In this document: piece by piece, positions 16,001 to 24,876 of the stretch
Position numbering within the stretch: the stretch's first letter is position 1
How the letters are laid out: each line of letters starts with the position of its first letter
Source of the DNA: Chryseobacterium culicis
GTDB taxonomy: Bacteria > Bacteroidota > Bacteroidia > Flavobacteriales > Weeksellaceae
Assembly: GCF_900108365.1 (NCBI RefSeq)
Contig: NZ_FNWQ01000008.1
Coordinates: 60,740-124,739 of the forward strand
Direction: 5' to 3'
DNA: 64,000 nucleotides
Notes under the pieces: model-generated
The model's input: only the letters and a program-made list of their open reading frames with translations
Database searches by the model: none
What the model was told of the DNA's origin: nothing
Made by a program: the position numbers and the translations under genes

Positions 16001-16329
16001 ATGCTTTTTGGCTGTATAAAACCCTGCCGGCAATAATTTTCAATGTTTGAATTGATTTATTTTAACTTTTTTACCTATAATCATGTGTTTATATTAATTA
16101 AATATGCTTTTATATTAAATATTTATACTTTTTTAACTGTTTTTATAATATTTGATACTATTTAAAAATCTTATTTAACTCAATTTTAACATATTTTTTT
16201 AACGAATAGTATTTAATTGGTTAAAATTTTTAATCAATTGGATTTAATTAATTAAAATGCGTGTTTTGTTGTAATTTTAATAGTTTTTATTACATATATT
16301 TGCATTCATACTGTTAAAATATGTTAAAT
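16001..16329 (+). promoter_or_regulatory. AT-rich upstream region of the SusC gene with -7 element
   Basis: This long stretch without a gene is very rich in A and T, with repeated TTTTAA and TTAAAT words. TATATTTG at 16295-16302 is a perfect Bacteroidetes -7 element; the nearest TTG (16269-16271) lies 23 bases upstream, a long but tolerated spacing. Transcription would start about 20 bases before the SusC start codon. No operator palindrome or sigma/anti-sigma gene was seen. Confidence 0.5.
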
Positions 16330-19281
16330 ATGAAAATGAAATTAATGTTGAGCACTGCTGTGCTGTTCTTCGTAGGAGGACATCTGGTGGAGGCTCAAAA
16401 GACAAAACGTGACACCATACCACAGGATACTAAGATTGACGAAATCGTTGTTGTAGCGTATGGAAGCCAGAAAAGAGAAACAATGGTAGGTTCCAATACC
16501 GAAGTAAAAGCCAAACAATTTGCAGACCGCCCGATAACGAGTATCGGACAAGCTTTAGACGGAGCCAGTGCTGGTGTTAAGGTGAGTACCGGAACGGGAC
16601 AGCCTGGAAGTTCACCAAGTATCCAAATCCGTGGGATTGGTTCTTATGGTATTTCAACTTCACCATTGTATGTGGTGGATGGAACTATATACACCGGATC
16701 TCTGGCAGCGATTAATCCTAATGATATTGCATCATTTAATATTCTGAAAGATGCTGCTTCTACCTCATTGTACGGTTCTGCAGCAGCTAATGGTGTGGTT
16801 TTGATTACTACAAAATCCGGTAGAAAAGGAAAAGATGCCTTTAACTTCAGTATGAGTACCGGAGCCGTTGGGAGATCTATTCCTGAATATGACAGAGTAA
16901 ATGTTTATCAGTATTATCCTCTTGTTTGGGAATCAATTAGAAATGGCAGAATGACCTCGGTGCCTGGTACAACAATGGCTGATGCTAATGCATATGCTAC
17001 AGCGCAGTTAATATCAGGAGTTCTGAAAACCAATGTTTTTAATGTGCCCGATAATCAATTGGTGGTTAACGGAGTTTTAAACCCTGATGCAAAACTCAAA
17101 TATACAGATTTAGATTGGCAGAAACCTTTGATGAATACAGGTTTCAGACAGAATTATGAGCTGAATTACAGTGGAGGAAGCAATACCACAACTTATTTTT
17201 CTTCAGTAGGTTATACCAATGAAACCGGATATCTTATCAAATCAGATTTTGAGAGATTTACCGCAAGATTGAAAGTAGATTCACAGGTAAAAAGCTGGTT
17301 AAAATTGGGAACAAGTATCAGTGGAGTCTCTTCAAACGGGAATAATTCCGTAGATGGAGCTGATAATAATTCTGCATATATCAACCCATACAGATGGACC
17401 AGAACAATGGGGCCTATTTACAGCCCTTATGCTCATGATCCTACTACATTTGCAACCCTTTACGATAAAGCAGGAAACATTGTTTATGATGCAGGCAGTG
17501 CCAGGGGAGCTGATGCTGCGGCGGGAAGAAACGTAATTCAGGAAACACTTTTAAATAAAGATCTTTCTAAAAACTATTATATCATATCAAGAGCCTATGC
17601 TGAAATCAAGGTAGATCCTTACCTTACTTTATCCACAAATGCAGGATATGATATCAGAAATAACAGAAGGAGCACTTACGGGAATAAAATTATAGGAGAT
17701 GCCGCTCCAGGCGGATCAGCTGAGAAATACAGCTTTACGGAGCAGACCTTTACATGGAACCAACTCCTGAATTATAAGAGAAAATTTGGTGAGCATAATT
17801 TTGAATTCCTTTTAGGACATGAAAATTATAAGTATATGTACGAATACCTGTATGGGTATAAAAAAGGTCAGATTGTAGATGATAATGATGAACTGGTGAA
17901 CTTTGTAACACCTTCTTCTTTAACCTCACGTACAGATAATTACAGAAAAGAAGGGGTTTTTTCACGACTGAATTATGATTATAAATCCAAATACTTACTC
18001 TCAGGATCTATCCGCTGGGATGGCTCGTCAAGATTTGATAAAGATGTAAGATGGGATTCATTCTGGTCTCTTGGTGCCGGTTGGAGATTGAAAGGCGAGG
18101 AGTTTCTGAGTAATTCTAATCTCATCAGTGAATTAAAACTGAGAGGTTCTTACGGAGAAGTTGGAAACGATGGTACAAATAGTTATTATATGTACAAGAG
18201 TACGTACACCTTAGGATATAATAATGCGCAGGAGCCTGGAATCTTATTTGGATTTTTGGCAGATCCTACAATTACCTGGGAGGCCAACAAACAAACGGAT
18301 GTAGGTATTGATTTTGGATTTCTGAATAACAGAATTACAGGATCGGTAGAATATTATAACAGAGTGACTGAAGACTTGATTTTCCCAGTTCCTCTTCCGG
18401 TTTCTGCAGGTGTTCCGGATAATACGATCAGTAGAAATGTGGGAACAATGTATAACCGCGGATTCGAATTCAGTATTAATGCAGATGTTATTAAAACCCA
18501 AAACTTCACTTGGAATATCAATGCGAACGCATCTACACTTAAGAACCAGATCACAGAACTTTCTAATGGCATAACGGAAATTATCAATGGAACCAAGAAG
18601 ATTTCTGTAGGACATTCAATATATGATTATTGGTTGAGACAATGGTATGGGGTAGATCCTGCAGATGGATCTCCTTTATTCCTGGCAGCAGACGCTTATG
18701 CTAATACAACAGCGGCAGATATCAGAACTGTGAATGGGCAAAAGGTGACCACTAACTTTAATAAAGCTAAATATGACTATTCGGGAACAGCAATTCCGGA
18801 CCTGTTCGGAAGCTTTGGAACATCCATTACGTATAAACAATGGTCTTTATCTGCATTGTTTACCTATCAGTTAGGCGGAAAAACATACGATTCTAACTAT
18901 GCCGCCTTGATGTCAAGCTACTCACAGGGTGGAGCTTTAAGTACAGATATTCTGGACAGATGGACCACTCCGGGGCAGATTACTGACGTTCCTGCATTGA
19001 ATTCATCAACATACACAAGCTCAAATGCCGGAAACTCTTCAAGATGGCTGGTGAGTTCGGATTTCCTTACCTTTAGACAGGCAACATTAAGTTACAGTTT
19101 CAGTCCTGAAACCTTATCCCAGCTTGGAGTGTCCGGATTAAGAATTCTGGTTTCCGGGGAGAATATATGGAGTAAAACGGCAAGAAAAGGACTGGAGCCA
19201 TCACAGGCTTTTAACGGTACCGCATCAAACAGATATACTCCGGCGAGAGTAGTGACTATTGGATTTAATGTATCTTTTTAA
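16330..19281 (+). CDS. SusC/RagA-family TonB-linked outer-membrane protein
   Basis: This TonB-dependent transporter of about 983 residues imports oligosaccharides or peptides across the outer membrane together with its SusD partner. A signal peptide (MKMKLMLSTAVLFFVGGHLV, cut near AQ) is followed by IDEIVVVAYGSQKRETM, the SusC/RagA signature and TonB box region. The plug domain has IRGIGSYGISTSPLYVVDGT and DAASTSLYGSAAANGVVLIT. The beta barrel fills the rest and ends in a C-terminal aromatic (VSF). There is no N-terminal carboxypeptidase-like domain of usual size, so it is a short form. ATG 16330 is preferred; ATG 16321 adds three residues. Confidence 0.93.
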   Translation: MKMKLMLSTAVLFFVGGHLVEAQKTKRDTIPQDTKIDEIVVVAYGSQKRETMVGSNTEVKAKQFADRPITSIGQALDGASAGVKVSTGTGQPGSSPSIQIRGIGSYGISTSPLYVVDGTIYTGSLAAINPNDIASFNILKDAASTSLYGSAAANGVVLITTKSGRKGKDAFNFSMSTGAVGRSIPEYDRVNVYQYYPLVWESIRNGRMTSVPGTTMADANAYATAQLISGVLKTNVFNVPDNQLVVNGVLNPDAKLKYTDLDWQKPLMNTGFRQNYELNYSGGSNTTTYFSSVGYTNETGYLIKSDFERFTARLKVDSQVKSWLKLGTSISGVSSNGNNSVDGADNNSAYINPYRWTRTMGPIYSPYAHDPTTFATLYDKAGNIVYDAGSARGADAAAGRNVIQETLLNKDLSKNYYIISRAYAEIKVDPYLTLSTNAGYDIRNNRRSTYGNKIIGDAAPGGSAEKYSFTEQTFTWNQLLNYKRKFGEHNFEFLLGHENYKYMYEYLYGYKKGQIVDDNDELVNFVTPSSLTSRTDNYRKEGVFSRLNYDYKSKYLLSGSIRWDGSSRFDKDVRWDSFWSLGAGWRLKGEEFLSNSNLISELKLRGSYGEVGNDGTNSYYMYKSTYTLGYNNAQEPGILFGFLADPTITWEANKQTDVGIDFGFLNNRITGSVEYYNRVTEDLIFPVPLPVSAGVPDNTISRNVGTMYNRGFEFSINADVIKTQNFTWNINANASTLKNQITELSNGITEIINGTKKISVGHSIYDYWLRQWYGVDPADGSPLFLAADAYANTTAADIRTVNGQKVTTNFNKAKYDYSGTAIPDLFGSFGTSITYKQWSLSALFTYQLGGKTYDSNYAALMSSYSQGGALSTDILDRWTTPGQITDVPALNSSTYTSSNAGNSSRWLVSSDFLTFRQATLSYSFSPETLSQLGVSGLRILVSGENIWSKTARKGLEPSQAFNGTASNRYTPARVVTIGFNVSF

Positions 19282-19291
19282 ACAACTAATT

Positions 19292-20797
19292 ATGAGAAAT
19301 ATCGCAAAACAATATATAAAATGGGCTGTTGTTCTTTCAGTCCTTACAGGAATGACTTCATGTCAGAGTGATTATCTGGAGACCGATCCTACCACTGCGG
19401 CTTCGGAAGAAGCAGCGTATTCAAGTGCCTCCAACCTTATGGCCATTGTCAATGGAATGCACAGAGATATGTATTACAGACAGAATGATAGCCAGGGGCA
19501 GAATGGTCAGGGCGGAATCATGATTATGATGGATGCTTTAGGCGATGATCTTGTTTTTCCATCTACAGGAAATAACTGGTATATCTCAACGGTAAGATGG
19601 CAGGATCAGGTAAATGAGAGCGGATCAAATGACTTTTATCCTTATCAGTTTTATTATGCATTGATCAGAAATGCAAATCTCGTTATAGCTAATGGACCTT
19701 CAGTTCCTGCTCCTACAGCAGCGGATGCTGCTACGATTAAAACAGCCATCGGTGAAGCTTACGCATTCAGAGCATTCTGTTATTATATGCTGGTTCAGAT
19801 CTATGGTAAAAGATATGTACCTGGAACAAACAATACCCAGCTTGGTGTTCCCATCAGATTGGTTGCTAATGAAATTCCTTTGGCAAGAAATACGGTTGAG
19901 GAAGTATACACCCAGATCAATAACGATCTTAATGAAGCTGCAACAAGGCTTGCCGGAGTTACCAGAGCTACAAAATCGCACTTCAATGACAAAGTGGTTT
20001 TAGGATTAAAAGCAAGAATCGCATTAACGCAGGGGAATTATGCAGCCGCAGCCGCAGCCGCTCAGTCTGCCCGTGCAGGATTTGCTCTTATGGATAATGC
20101 GACCTATACTGCCGGCTTTAATAATCTGGCAGGGGTAGGAGAATGGATGTGGGGAGCTACCATTATAGCAGATCAGGGAGATACGTTTTCCAACTTTGGA
20201 GCGTATATGTCCAGAAACTTTAACTCTACCAATATTCGTCAGGCTCCAAAAGCCATTAACAGCAAATTATTCCTGTTATTCCCATCTACAGATGTAAGAA
20301 CAAAGAATTTTGATCCAACAGGAGCGCATACTTCACTTGCTCTACCTTCAACGTATGCTAAATTCCCTTATACAGGGCAAAAATTCCTTGCTGCAAGCCA
20401 GGCAGACAGTAGAGTAGATGTTCCTTATATGAGATCTGCAGAAATGTATCTTATTGAAGCAGAAGCGTTGGCAAGATCAGGAGACGAAGCTGGTTCAAAA
20501 GCAGTATTCAATGTATTTGCAAAGAACAGAAACCCTTCTTATGCCGGAGCTACTACAACAGGAGCGGCTTACATTACAGAAATTCTTAACAGCAGAAGAC
20601 TGGAATTCTGGGGCGAAGGCTTTAGATTCCTGGATCTGAAGAGACTGAATCAGGGGCTGGACAGAACGGGAGCTAACCATTCTTCTGTAGTAACCAATAA
20701 CGTGATGACAGTTGCGAACACAGATCTACGTTGGGAATTCCTTATCCCAAGATCTGAAATCAATGCAAACCCACTCATTGTTCAGAATCCTCTATAA
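19292..20797 (+). CDS. SusD/RagB-family nutrient-binding lipoprotein
   Basis: This 501-residue outer-membrane lipoprotein caps the SusC channel. The lipobox is LTGMTSC, followed by QSDYLETDPTTAASEEA, a standard SusD start. AEMYLIEAEALARSGD is the conserved TPR-like helix, and RRLEFWGEGFRFLDLKRLNQ is the strong SusD C-terminal signature. The start lies 10 bases after the SusC stop, so the pair is cotranscribed. No glycoside hydrolase, peptidase or regulator sits beside the pair, so the substrate is unknown. Confidence 0.93.
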   Translation: MRNIAKQYIKWAVVLSVLTGMTSCQSDYLETDPTTAASEEAAYSSASNLMAIVNGMHRDMYYRQNDSQGQNGQGGIMIMMDALGDDLVFPSTGNNWYISTVRWQDQVNESGSNDFYPYQFYYALIRNANLVIANGPSVPAPTAADAATIKTAIGEAYAFRAFCYYMLVQIYGKRYVPGTNNTQLGVPIRLVANEIPLARNTVEEVYTQINNDLNEAATRLAGVTRATKSHFNDKVVLGLKARIALTQGNYAAAAAAAQSARAGFALMDNATYTAGFNNLAGVGEWMWGATIIADQGDTFSNFGAYMSRNFNSTNIRQAPKAINSKLFLLFPSTDVRTKNFDPTGAHTSLALPSTYAKFPYTGQKFLAASQADSRVDVPYMRSAEMYLIEAEALARSGDEAGSKAVFNVFAKNRNPSYAGATTTGAAYITEILNSRRLEFWGEGFRFLDLKRLNQGLDRTGANHSSVVTNNVMTVANTDLRWEFLIPRSEINANPLIVQNPL

Positions 20798-20826
20798 AAC
20801 AACACGTACAGATTTTAATATATGAT

Positions 20827-20860
20827 AGAGAACCCGGCTGCTGGCAGGGTTCTCTTTTTA
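20827..20860 (+). terminator. intrinsic terminator after the SusD gene
   Basis: AGAGAACCC at 20827-20835 pairs perfectly with GGGTTCTCT at 20847-20855, with an 11-base loop and a T-rich tail. It lies 30 bases after the SusD stop. Confidence 0.88.
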
Positions 20861-20918
20861 TTTCTGTAAGCAGGCGATGAGGTTCAGCAGAAAATATCTG
20901 AAATTTTAAAATAAATAA

Positions 20919-20960
20919 TTGGCAGTTTGAAAATAAATTATAACTTTGTAATTCAAAGTT
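20919..20960 (+). promoter_or_regulatory. promoter with overlapping palindromic operator, upstream of membrane protein
   Basis: TTG at 20919-20921, a 19-base spacer and TAACTTTG at 20941-20948 make a full Bacteroidetes promoter. The -7 element is overlapped by the perfect-arm palindrome AACTTTG-N5-CAAAGTT (20942-20960). The same palindrome over the same -7 word recurs at 21987-22006. A repressor bound here would block the promoter; the winged-helix protein encoded at 21676 is the obvious candidate. Confidence 0.7.
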
Positions 20961-20966
20961 CTTTTT

Positions 20967-21584
20967 ATGGATTCAAAAAACTATCACGAAGACTTATCCC
21001 ACATCCGTTCTATGATGGAACGCTCTTCCAGATTTATTTCTCTAAGCGGCTTGTCCGGAGTTGTTGCGGGCTTAGCGGCAATTATTGGAGCGGTGTATGT
21101 ATATTTTGTTTTTCAAAGAGAAGGAATCAGCTATTTTGATGGGGACCGGAATATTCTGGGACCAGCCTTGGTTAAAGAACTTGTCGTGATCGGAATTACT
21201 ATTCTGGCTGTTGCTGTTCTTAGCGGGTATATTTTTACCGCCCATAAAAGTAAAAAGAAAGGTTTGAAGATCTGGGATGCTACAACAAAGCGACTTTTGA
21301 TTACCTTTGCAGTGCCTTTAATCGCAGGAGGAATCTTCTGCCTGGCACTCCTTTATCATCATCTTTTTGTTTTCATTGCTCCGGCTACCCTTATTTTTTA
21401 CGGATTGGCTCTGGTAGCTGCAGAACGATATACCTTAACCGATGTAAAGTATTTGGGATATCTTGAAATTGTTTTAGGACTTATTTCTTTATTCTTTTTA
21501 GGATGGGGATTGCTGTTTTGGGCAGTTGGCTTCGGAGTTTTGCATATTGTATACGGATTGATCATGCATAAGAAGTACAGGTAA
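20967..21584 (+). CDS. multi-pass membrane protein next to winged-helix regulator
   Basis: This 205-residue protein has a short soluble N-terminus (MDSKNYHEDLSHIRSMMERS) and about six hydrophobic segments, for example SGVVAGLAAIIGAVYVYFVF and a Gly/Leu-rich pair near the C-terminus. Function is unknown. From memory, flavobacterial genomes often pair such a protein with a small winged-helix regulator, as here. The gene follows a promoter-operator within a few bases and a gap of 91 bases separates it from the regulator. Confidence 0.8.
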   Translation: MDSKNYHEDLSHIRSMMERSSRFISLSGLSGVVAGLAAIIGAVYVYFVFQREGISYFDGDRNILGPALVKELVVIGITILAVAVLSGYIFTAHKSKKKGLKIWDATTKRLLITFAVPLIAGGIFCLALLYHHLFVFIAPATLIFYGLALVAAERYTLTDVKYLGYLEIVLGLISLFFLGWGLLFWAVGFGVLHIVYGLIMHKKYR

Positions 21585-21675
21585 TAGATCGCATGTGATT
21601 TTGCTGGCAGAATCAGAAGAATAAGCGTACCAATAGCTTTTAGCACTGGTCGCTGAATTAATAATATAAAGTAAA

Positions 21676-21966
21676 ATGATCAACATCAATCAGCTCAATA
21701 AAGAATTCGAAAGCCGGGTAAGACTGGGAATTATGTCCGTTCTTATGGTCAACGACTGGGTTGATTTTTCTGAAATGAAAAACCTGCTCGAAATTACAGA
21801 CGGAAATCTGGCCAGCCACAGCAACGCACTGGAAAAAGCAGGATATATAGAAGTGAAAAAAGAATTCGTAGGGAAAAAACCTAAAACCTCTTACCGTGTT
21901 ACACAAAACGGAAGACAGGCATTTACGGAACATTTGGATGCACTTGAAAAGCTGTTGGGACGGTAG
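21676..21966 (+). CDS. winged-helix transcriptional regulator (HTH_27 / ArsR-like)
   Basis: This 96-residue protein matches single-domain winged-helix regulators. It opens LNKEFESRVRLGIMSVLMVN, the recognition part is WVDFSEMKNLLEITDGNLASHSNALEKAGYIEVKKEF, and the wing is GKKPKTSYRVTQNGRQAF. The last helix (HLDALEKLL) should mediate dimerisation. It has no effector domain or metal-binding cysteines. It lies between two genes that both carry the palindrome AACTTTG-N5-CAAAGT over their -7 element, so it probably represses both of them. The ligand, if any, is unknown. Confidence 0.9.
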   Translation: MININQLNKEFESRVRLGIMSVLMVNDWVDFSEMKNLLEITDGNLASHSNALEKAGYIEVKKEFVGKKPKTSYRVTQNGRQAFTEHLDALEKLLGR

Positions 21967-21986
21967 TCCTATATTTTTTTGAAAAT

Positions 21987-22006
21987 TAACTTTGAATTGC
22001 AAAGTA
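21987..22006 (+). promoter_or_regulatory. second copy of palindromic operator over a -7 element
   Basis: TAACTTTG (21987-21994) fits the TAnnTTTG element and overlaps AACTTTG-N5-CAAAGTA (21988-22006), one base away from the upstream operator at 20942-20960. It ends 24 bases before the next start codon. No TTG is found at the ideal -33 position, so this promoter may be weaker or differently read. Confidence 0.65.
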
Positions 22007-22029
22007 CTTTATAATTTAAATCTAATAAA

Positions 22030-22320
22030 ATGATGACACAAAAACAAAAAACACTTATCATTTATGCCCTTCCGCTGGCATTACTCAGTATTCCATTGGT
22101 TGGAAATCTCATTTCAAACGAAGTGAACTGGTCCGCATCAGATTTTCTGATTGCAGGAGTCTTGCTTTTTACAACAGCTTTTCTCGTCAATCTGGTTAGA
22201 AACGGAATAAAGAAACAGAGTCAGAAAGTCTTGTTTACTATTTTCATTTTACTGGCTCTCGCATTAATCTGGCTCGAACTGGCAGTAGGGATTTTCGGAA
22301 GCCCATTTGCGGGAAGCTAA
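22030..22320 (+). CDS. small three-helix membrane protein, unknown
   Basis: This 96-residue protein has three hydrophobic helices: IIYALPLALLSIPLVGNLI, FLIAGVLLFTTAFLVNLVRN and LFTIFILLALALIWLELAVG. Short charged loops (KKQSQK) separate them. It is not recognised. It is the first gene after the second operator and probably starts an operon of membrane proteins running to 25581. An alternative ATG lies one codon downstream. Confidence 0.75.
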   Translation: MMTQKQKTLIIYALPLALLSIPLVGNLISNEVNWSASDFLIAGVLLFTTAFLVNLVRNGIKKQSQKVLFTIFILLALALIWLELAVGIFGSPFAGS

Positions 22321-22351
22321 AATTAAGTTTGCTATTAATTCTAAAATAATA

Positions 22352-22651
22352 ATGATGAAAGATTCGGAAATAATAAATCTAGGCAAGACTGTATTCGGAA
22401 TATTTTTTTCAGTGGGAACTCTCTGCCTCTTAGGAGCACTTATTACAAAAGACGACTGGTTTGCCGGAGCAGGCTATTTGTTAATCATTTTTGGAGTGCC
22501 GGTTAACTTATTATGCATACTTGGACTTTTGATATACAGTGCTATCAATACATCAAAATTCAAAGAATGTATGATAGGCATACTCATTTTGACAGCCAAC
22601 ATTCCTATTGCATTCACTTACACTATTATAGGTCTTAATTCTCTGCAATAA
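22352..22651 (+). CDS. small membrane protein, paralogue of the gene at 23160
   Basis: This protein of 99 residues has three hydrophobic helices. It aligns by eye with the protein at 23160-23480: both open with LG-x-KTF or LGKTVF, have a GT-x-x-LL stretch, a central FG-x-x-x-V-x-x-NL segment and the shared NIPIA-x-x-Y near the end. ATG 22352 is followed at once by a second ATG. The upstream in-frame extension overlaps the preceding gene and is unlikely. Function is unknown. Confidence 0.75.
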   Translation: MMKDSEIINLGKTVFGIFFSVGTLCLLGALITKDDWFAGAGYLLIIFGVPVNLLCILGLLIYSAINTSKFKECMIGILILTANIPIAFTYTIIGLNSLQ

Positions 22652-22662
22652 ATAAATACAAT

Positions 22663-23148
22663 ATGAAAAAAATACGCGTTCAGTTTCTGCTGTTTGTGTA
22701 CGATAAAACACAAAAATTATACAGAAAATATTTCAAAAAGAAAAAAAGACAGTGGCAGTTCAATGAAAAACAGCTGTTAGAGTTTCAGGAAGATTCTTTA
22801 GGCCGAAAGCTCGGAGAATTTTACAGGAAACACGGTTTTACCATGATTCCTAAAATGGAAAACCATGATGTTCACCACCTGATTACCGGCTGCGGAACCA
22901 ACTTCGAAGATGAAATTGCCATGCAGTACCTGCTCCTCGGAAATGGTAAGCTCAATGCACACCTTTTGGCAGCAATCGTATTAGGAACCATTATTCTTCC
23001 GGAATATGTGAAAATTTATATCAAGGCTTATAAAAAGGGACAAAATATGAGAGCGTTTCATCATTGGGATTTTGAAGGGCTGTTATGGCAGAATTATGAA
23101 CATGTGAAAAACTTTATTCAACAGAAAGAAACAGTAGTTCTTCATTAA
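22663..23148 (+). CDS. Coq4-like protein
   Basis: This 161-residue protein resembles Coq4, which binds a metal and acts in ubiquinone ring decarboxylation and hydroxylation in other organisms. The diagnostic part is MENHDVHHLITGCGTNFEDE (about residues 65-84), matching HDxxH followed by the acidic residue, then a helix with LLLGNGKLNAHLLAAIV. A basic N-terminus precedes it. Flavobacteria are known to use menaquinone, not ubiquinone, so the substrate must differ. It lies between two paralogous membrane-protein genes with gaps of about 11 bases, so it is in the same operon. Confidence 0.75.
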   Translation: MKKIRVQFLLFVYDKTQKLYRKYFKKKKRQWQFNEKQLLEFQEDSLGRKLGEFYRKHGFTMIPKMENHDVHHLITGCGTNFEDEIAMQYLLLGNGKLNAHLLAAIVLGTIILPEYVKIYIKAYKKGQNMRAFHHWDFEGLLWQNYEHVKNFIQQKETVVLH

Positions 23149-23159
23149 AATTAACTGTG

Positions 23160-23480
23160 ATGGGAAAATTAAAATTCAGTCCGCTGGGAGAAAAAACATT
23201 TCTAATCTCGTTTTTGCTGGGCACCTCTTTGCTGCTTTTATTTTGGATCACAAGAGCTGAATTTCTGGTCATATTCGGGTTTTATTATGTGGTTATAGCC
23301 GCTGTAGCGAATCTGCTGATCACTTTATATGAACTGATGGAATACTTGAGTGATGTTTCCGAAAAGAAAAGAAACGGAAATTCTGTACTTCTTCTCTTAC
23401 TCAATATTCCTATTGCGTTAATTTATCTCATCATATACTTTGAATTTCTATCAAATCTTTCAATCCTTTCAAATTTTTAA
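23160..23480 (+). CDS. small membrane protein, paralogue of the gene at 22352
   Basis: This 106-residue protein has three hydrophobic helices (FLISFLLGTSLLLLFWI, VIFGFYYVVIAAVANLLITL and LLLLLNIPIALIYLIIYF) with a charged loop, SEKKRNGN, before the last. It shares topology and several words with the protein at 22352-22651. ATG 23160 is used; a GTG at 23157 overlaps it. Function is unknown. Confidence 0.72.
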   Translation: MGKLKFSPLGEKTFLISFLLGTSLLLLFWITRAEFLVIFGFYYVVIAAVANLLITLYELMEYLSDVSEKKRNGNSVLLLLLNIPIALIYLIIYFEFLSNLSILSNF

Positions 23481-23499
23481 ATATTAAATAATTAACCTC

Positions 23500-24870
23500 A
23501 TGAAAACACATCATTATATATTCATCACAGCCCTTCTCTTTGTTATAGTCTTTTATGATCAGGAGATAGGGCTGAATCTTGGAATTCTGGGGATAGTTTA
23601 TGCTATATTAACGCTCTTTAGAACACCGGAAAAAAATAAAACAGGAAGCTTGTATATTCTTTTTGGAACAAGTATCCTTTCCAGTATCGCATTTGCATGG
23701 TTTGGAGATTTTACATCCTTTATTGCAGTAGTAAGTTCATTGCTTTTATTAGGATATAAATCCAAAAACAGAAGGCTGAAAATTCTTTTTTTAATTCCGG
23801 TTTTTATTGTGAACTGCTGTACGTCCTTCTGTCGTTTTTTCAGTTTTGATGAATGGCTGCCGAAGAAAAATGTATCAGGATTATGGCAAAAAACGTTGGC
23901 TTTTATTTTGATTCCGTTGGTGCTGGTTTCAGTTTTCTTTGGAATTTATTCTGCTGGAAGTAATCATTTTGCAGCCCTTTTCACAGATTATGAGCTGGAT
24001 CTTAATCTGTGGCAGGTATTCTGTCTCTCCGTTTTAGGATTTTTTATTGCCTTTAATTACTGGAACTATGCCGTAGAAAAACTCATTTATAAAAACAATC
24101 ACCTTCTGGATAATGAGTTTAGCAGAGATTCCAGTATTCCAAAAGCAACCTATTCCTTTCTTGATCTGGATGCAGAAAGAATGAGCGGAGTTATCTCTTT
24201 TGTCTTACTGAATATATTACTGATATTCTTTATTATTACGTACAACTATGAACAATTTTATGAAGCGGTAAAAACACCGGTTCAGCTTTCTGAAGAAACC
24301 CATGAAAGAGTAAATGCCGTTATCTTATCTATTGTGATGGCCATTCTGGTTATCATGTTCTACTTCAAATCCGGATTTAATTTTGATCCGAAAGCAAGGT
24401 TATTGAAAATTTTAGCTAAATTCTGGATTTTCCTGAATGCTGTTCTGGTAATTTCCGCTGCCCTGAAAAACTACGAGTATATCGTGAATTATGCATTTAC
24501 GTATAAAAGACTGGGCGTTTTTGCATTCCTGCTTTTATCATTAGTTGGTTTAACGCTTACTTTTATTAAAATTCAGAAACAGAAAAGAAACATTTTCCTG
24601 GTCAATACCATGATCTGGTATGTTTACGGAACCATTCTTGTCTGCAGCTATATCAATTGGGGCGGTTTTATTACTTCTCAGAACATGAAACGAAAGGATT
24701 TTGCAGTCAATTATCATTTAACCTCTGTCAATTTCAGTGAAAAAGCACTCCTGAAATATGCCGGCCAAAAAAATGATCAGAAACTTAAAAAAATACTGCA
24801 GGATAAAGTGAAAAATGAAACATCCAAAACATTCCTGTCTAAGATTATATATTATCACACCATAAAGTAA
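23500..24870 (+). CDS. DUF4153/DUF4173-type multi-pass membrane protein
   Basis: This 456-residue protein has about ten to twelve hydrophobic segments. A conserved-looking middle region includes RMSGVISFVLLNILLIFFI and a loop with NYEQFYEAVKTPVQLSEETH, followed by RVNAVILSIVMAILVIMFYF, the pattern of the DUF4153/DUF4173 family. A soluble tail of about 75 residues (NMKRKDFAVNYHLTSVNFSE onward) follows the last helix and resembles the DUF4173 end. It lies 19 bases after the previous gene and 6 bases before the next. Biochemical role is unknown. Confidence 0.75.
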   Translation: MKTHHYIFITALLFVIVFYDQEIGLNLGILGIVYAILTLFRTPEKNKTGSLYILFGTSILSSIAFAWFGDFTSFIAVVSSLLLLGYKSKNRRLKILFLIPVFIVNCCTSFCRFFSFDEWLPKKNVSGLWQKTLAFILIPLVLVSVFFGIYSAGSNHFAALFTDYELDLNLWQVFCLSVLGFFIAFNYWNYAVEKLIYKNNHLLDNEFSRDSSIPKATYSFLDLDAERMSGVISFVLLNILLIFFIITYNYEQFYEAVKTPVQLSEETHERVNAVILSIVMAILVIMFYFKSGFNFDPKARLLKILAKFWIFLNAVLVISAALKNYEYIVNYAFTYKRLGVFAFLLLSLVGLTLTFIKIQKQKRNIFLVNTMIWYVYGTILVCSYINWGGFITSQNMKRKDFAVNYHLTSVNFSEKALLKYAGQKNDQKLKKILQDKVKNETSKTFLSKIIYYHTIK

Positions 24871-24876
24871 AAGACC

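Noticed and set aside
18244..18615. Antisense open frame within the SusC gene
   Set aside because: It lies fully inside a well-supported gene, has no family features and its composition follows from the opposite strand.
16330..20797. SusC/SusD pair as a polysaccharide utilisation locus
   Set aside because: No glycoside hydrolase, sulfatase or regulator adjoins the pair, so a substrate or locus cannot be supported.
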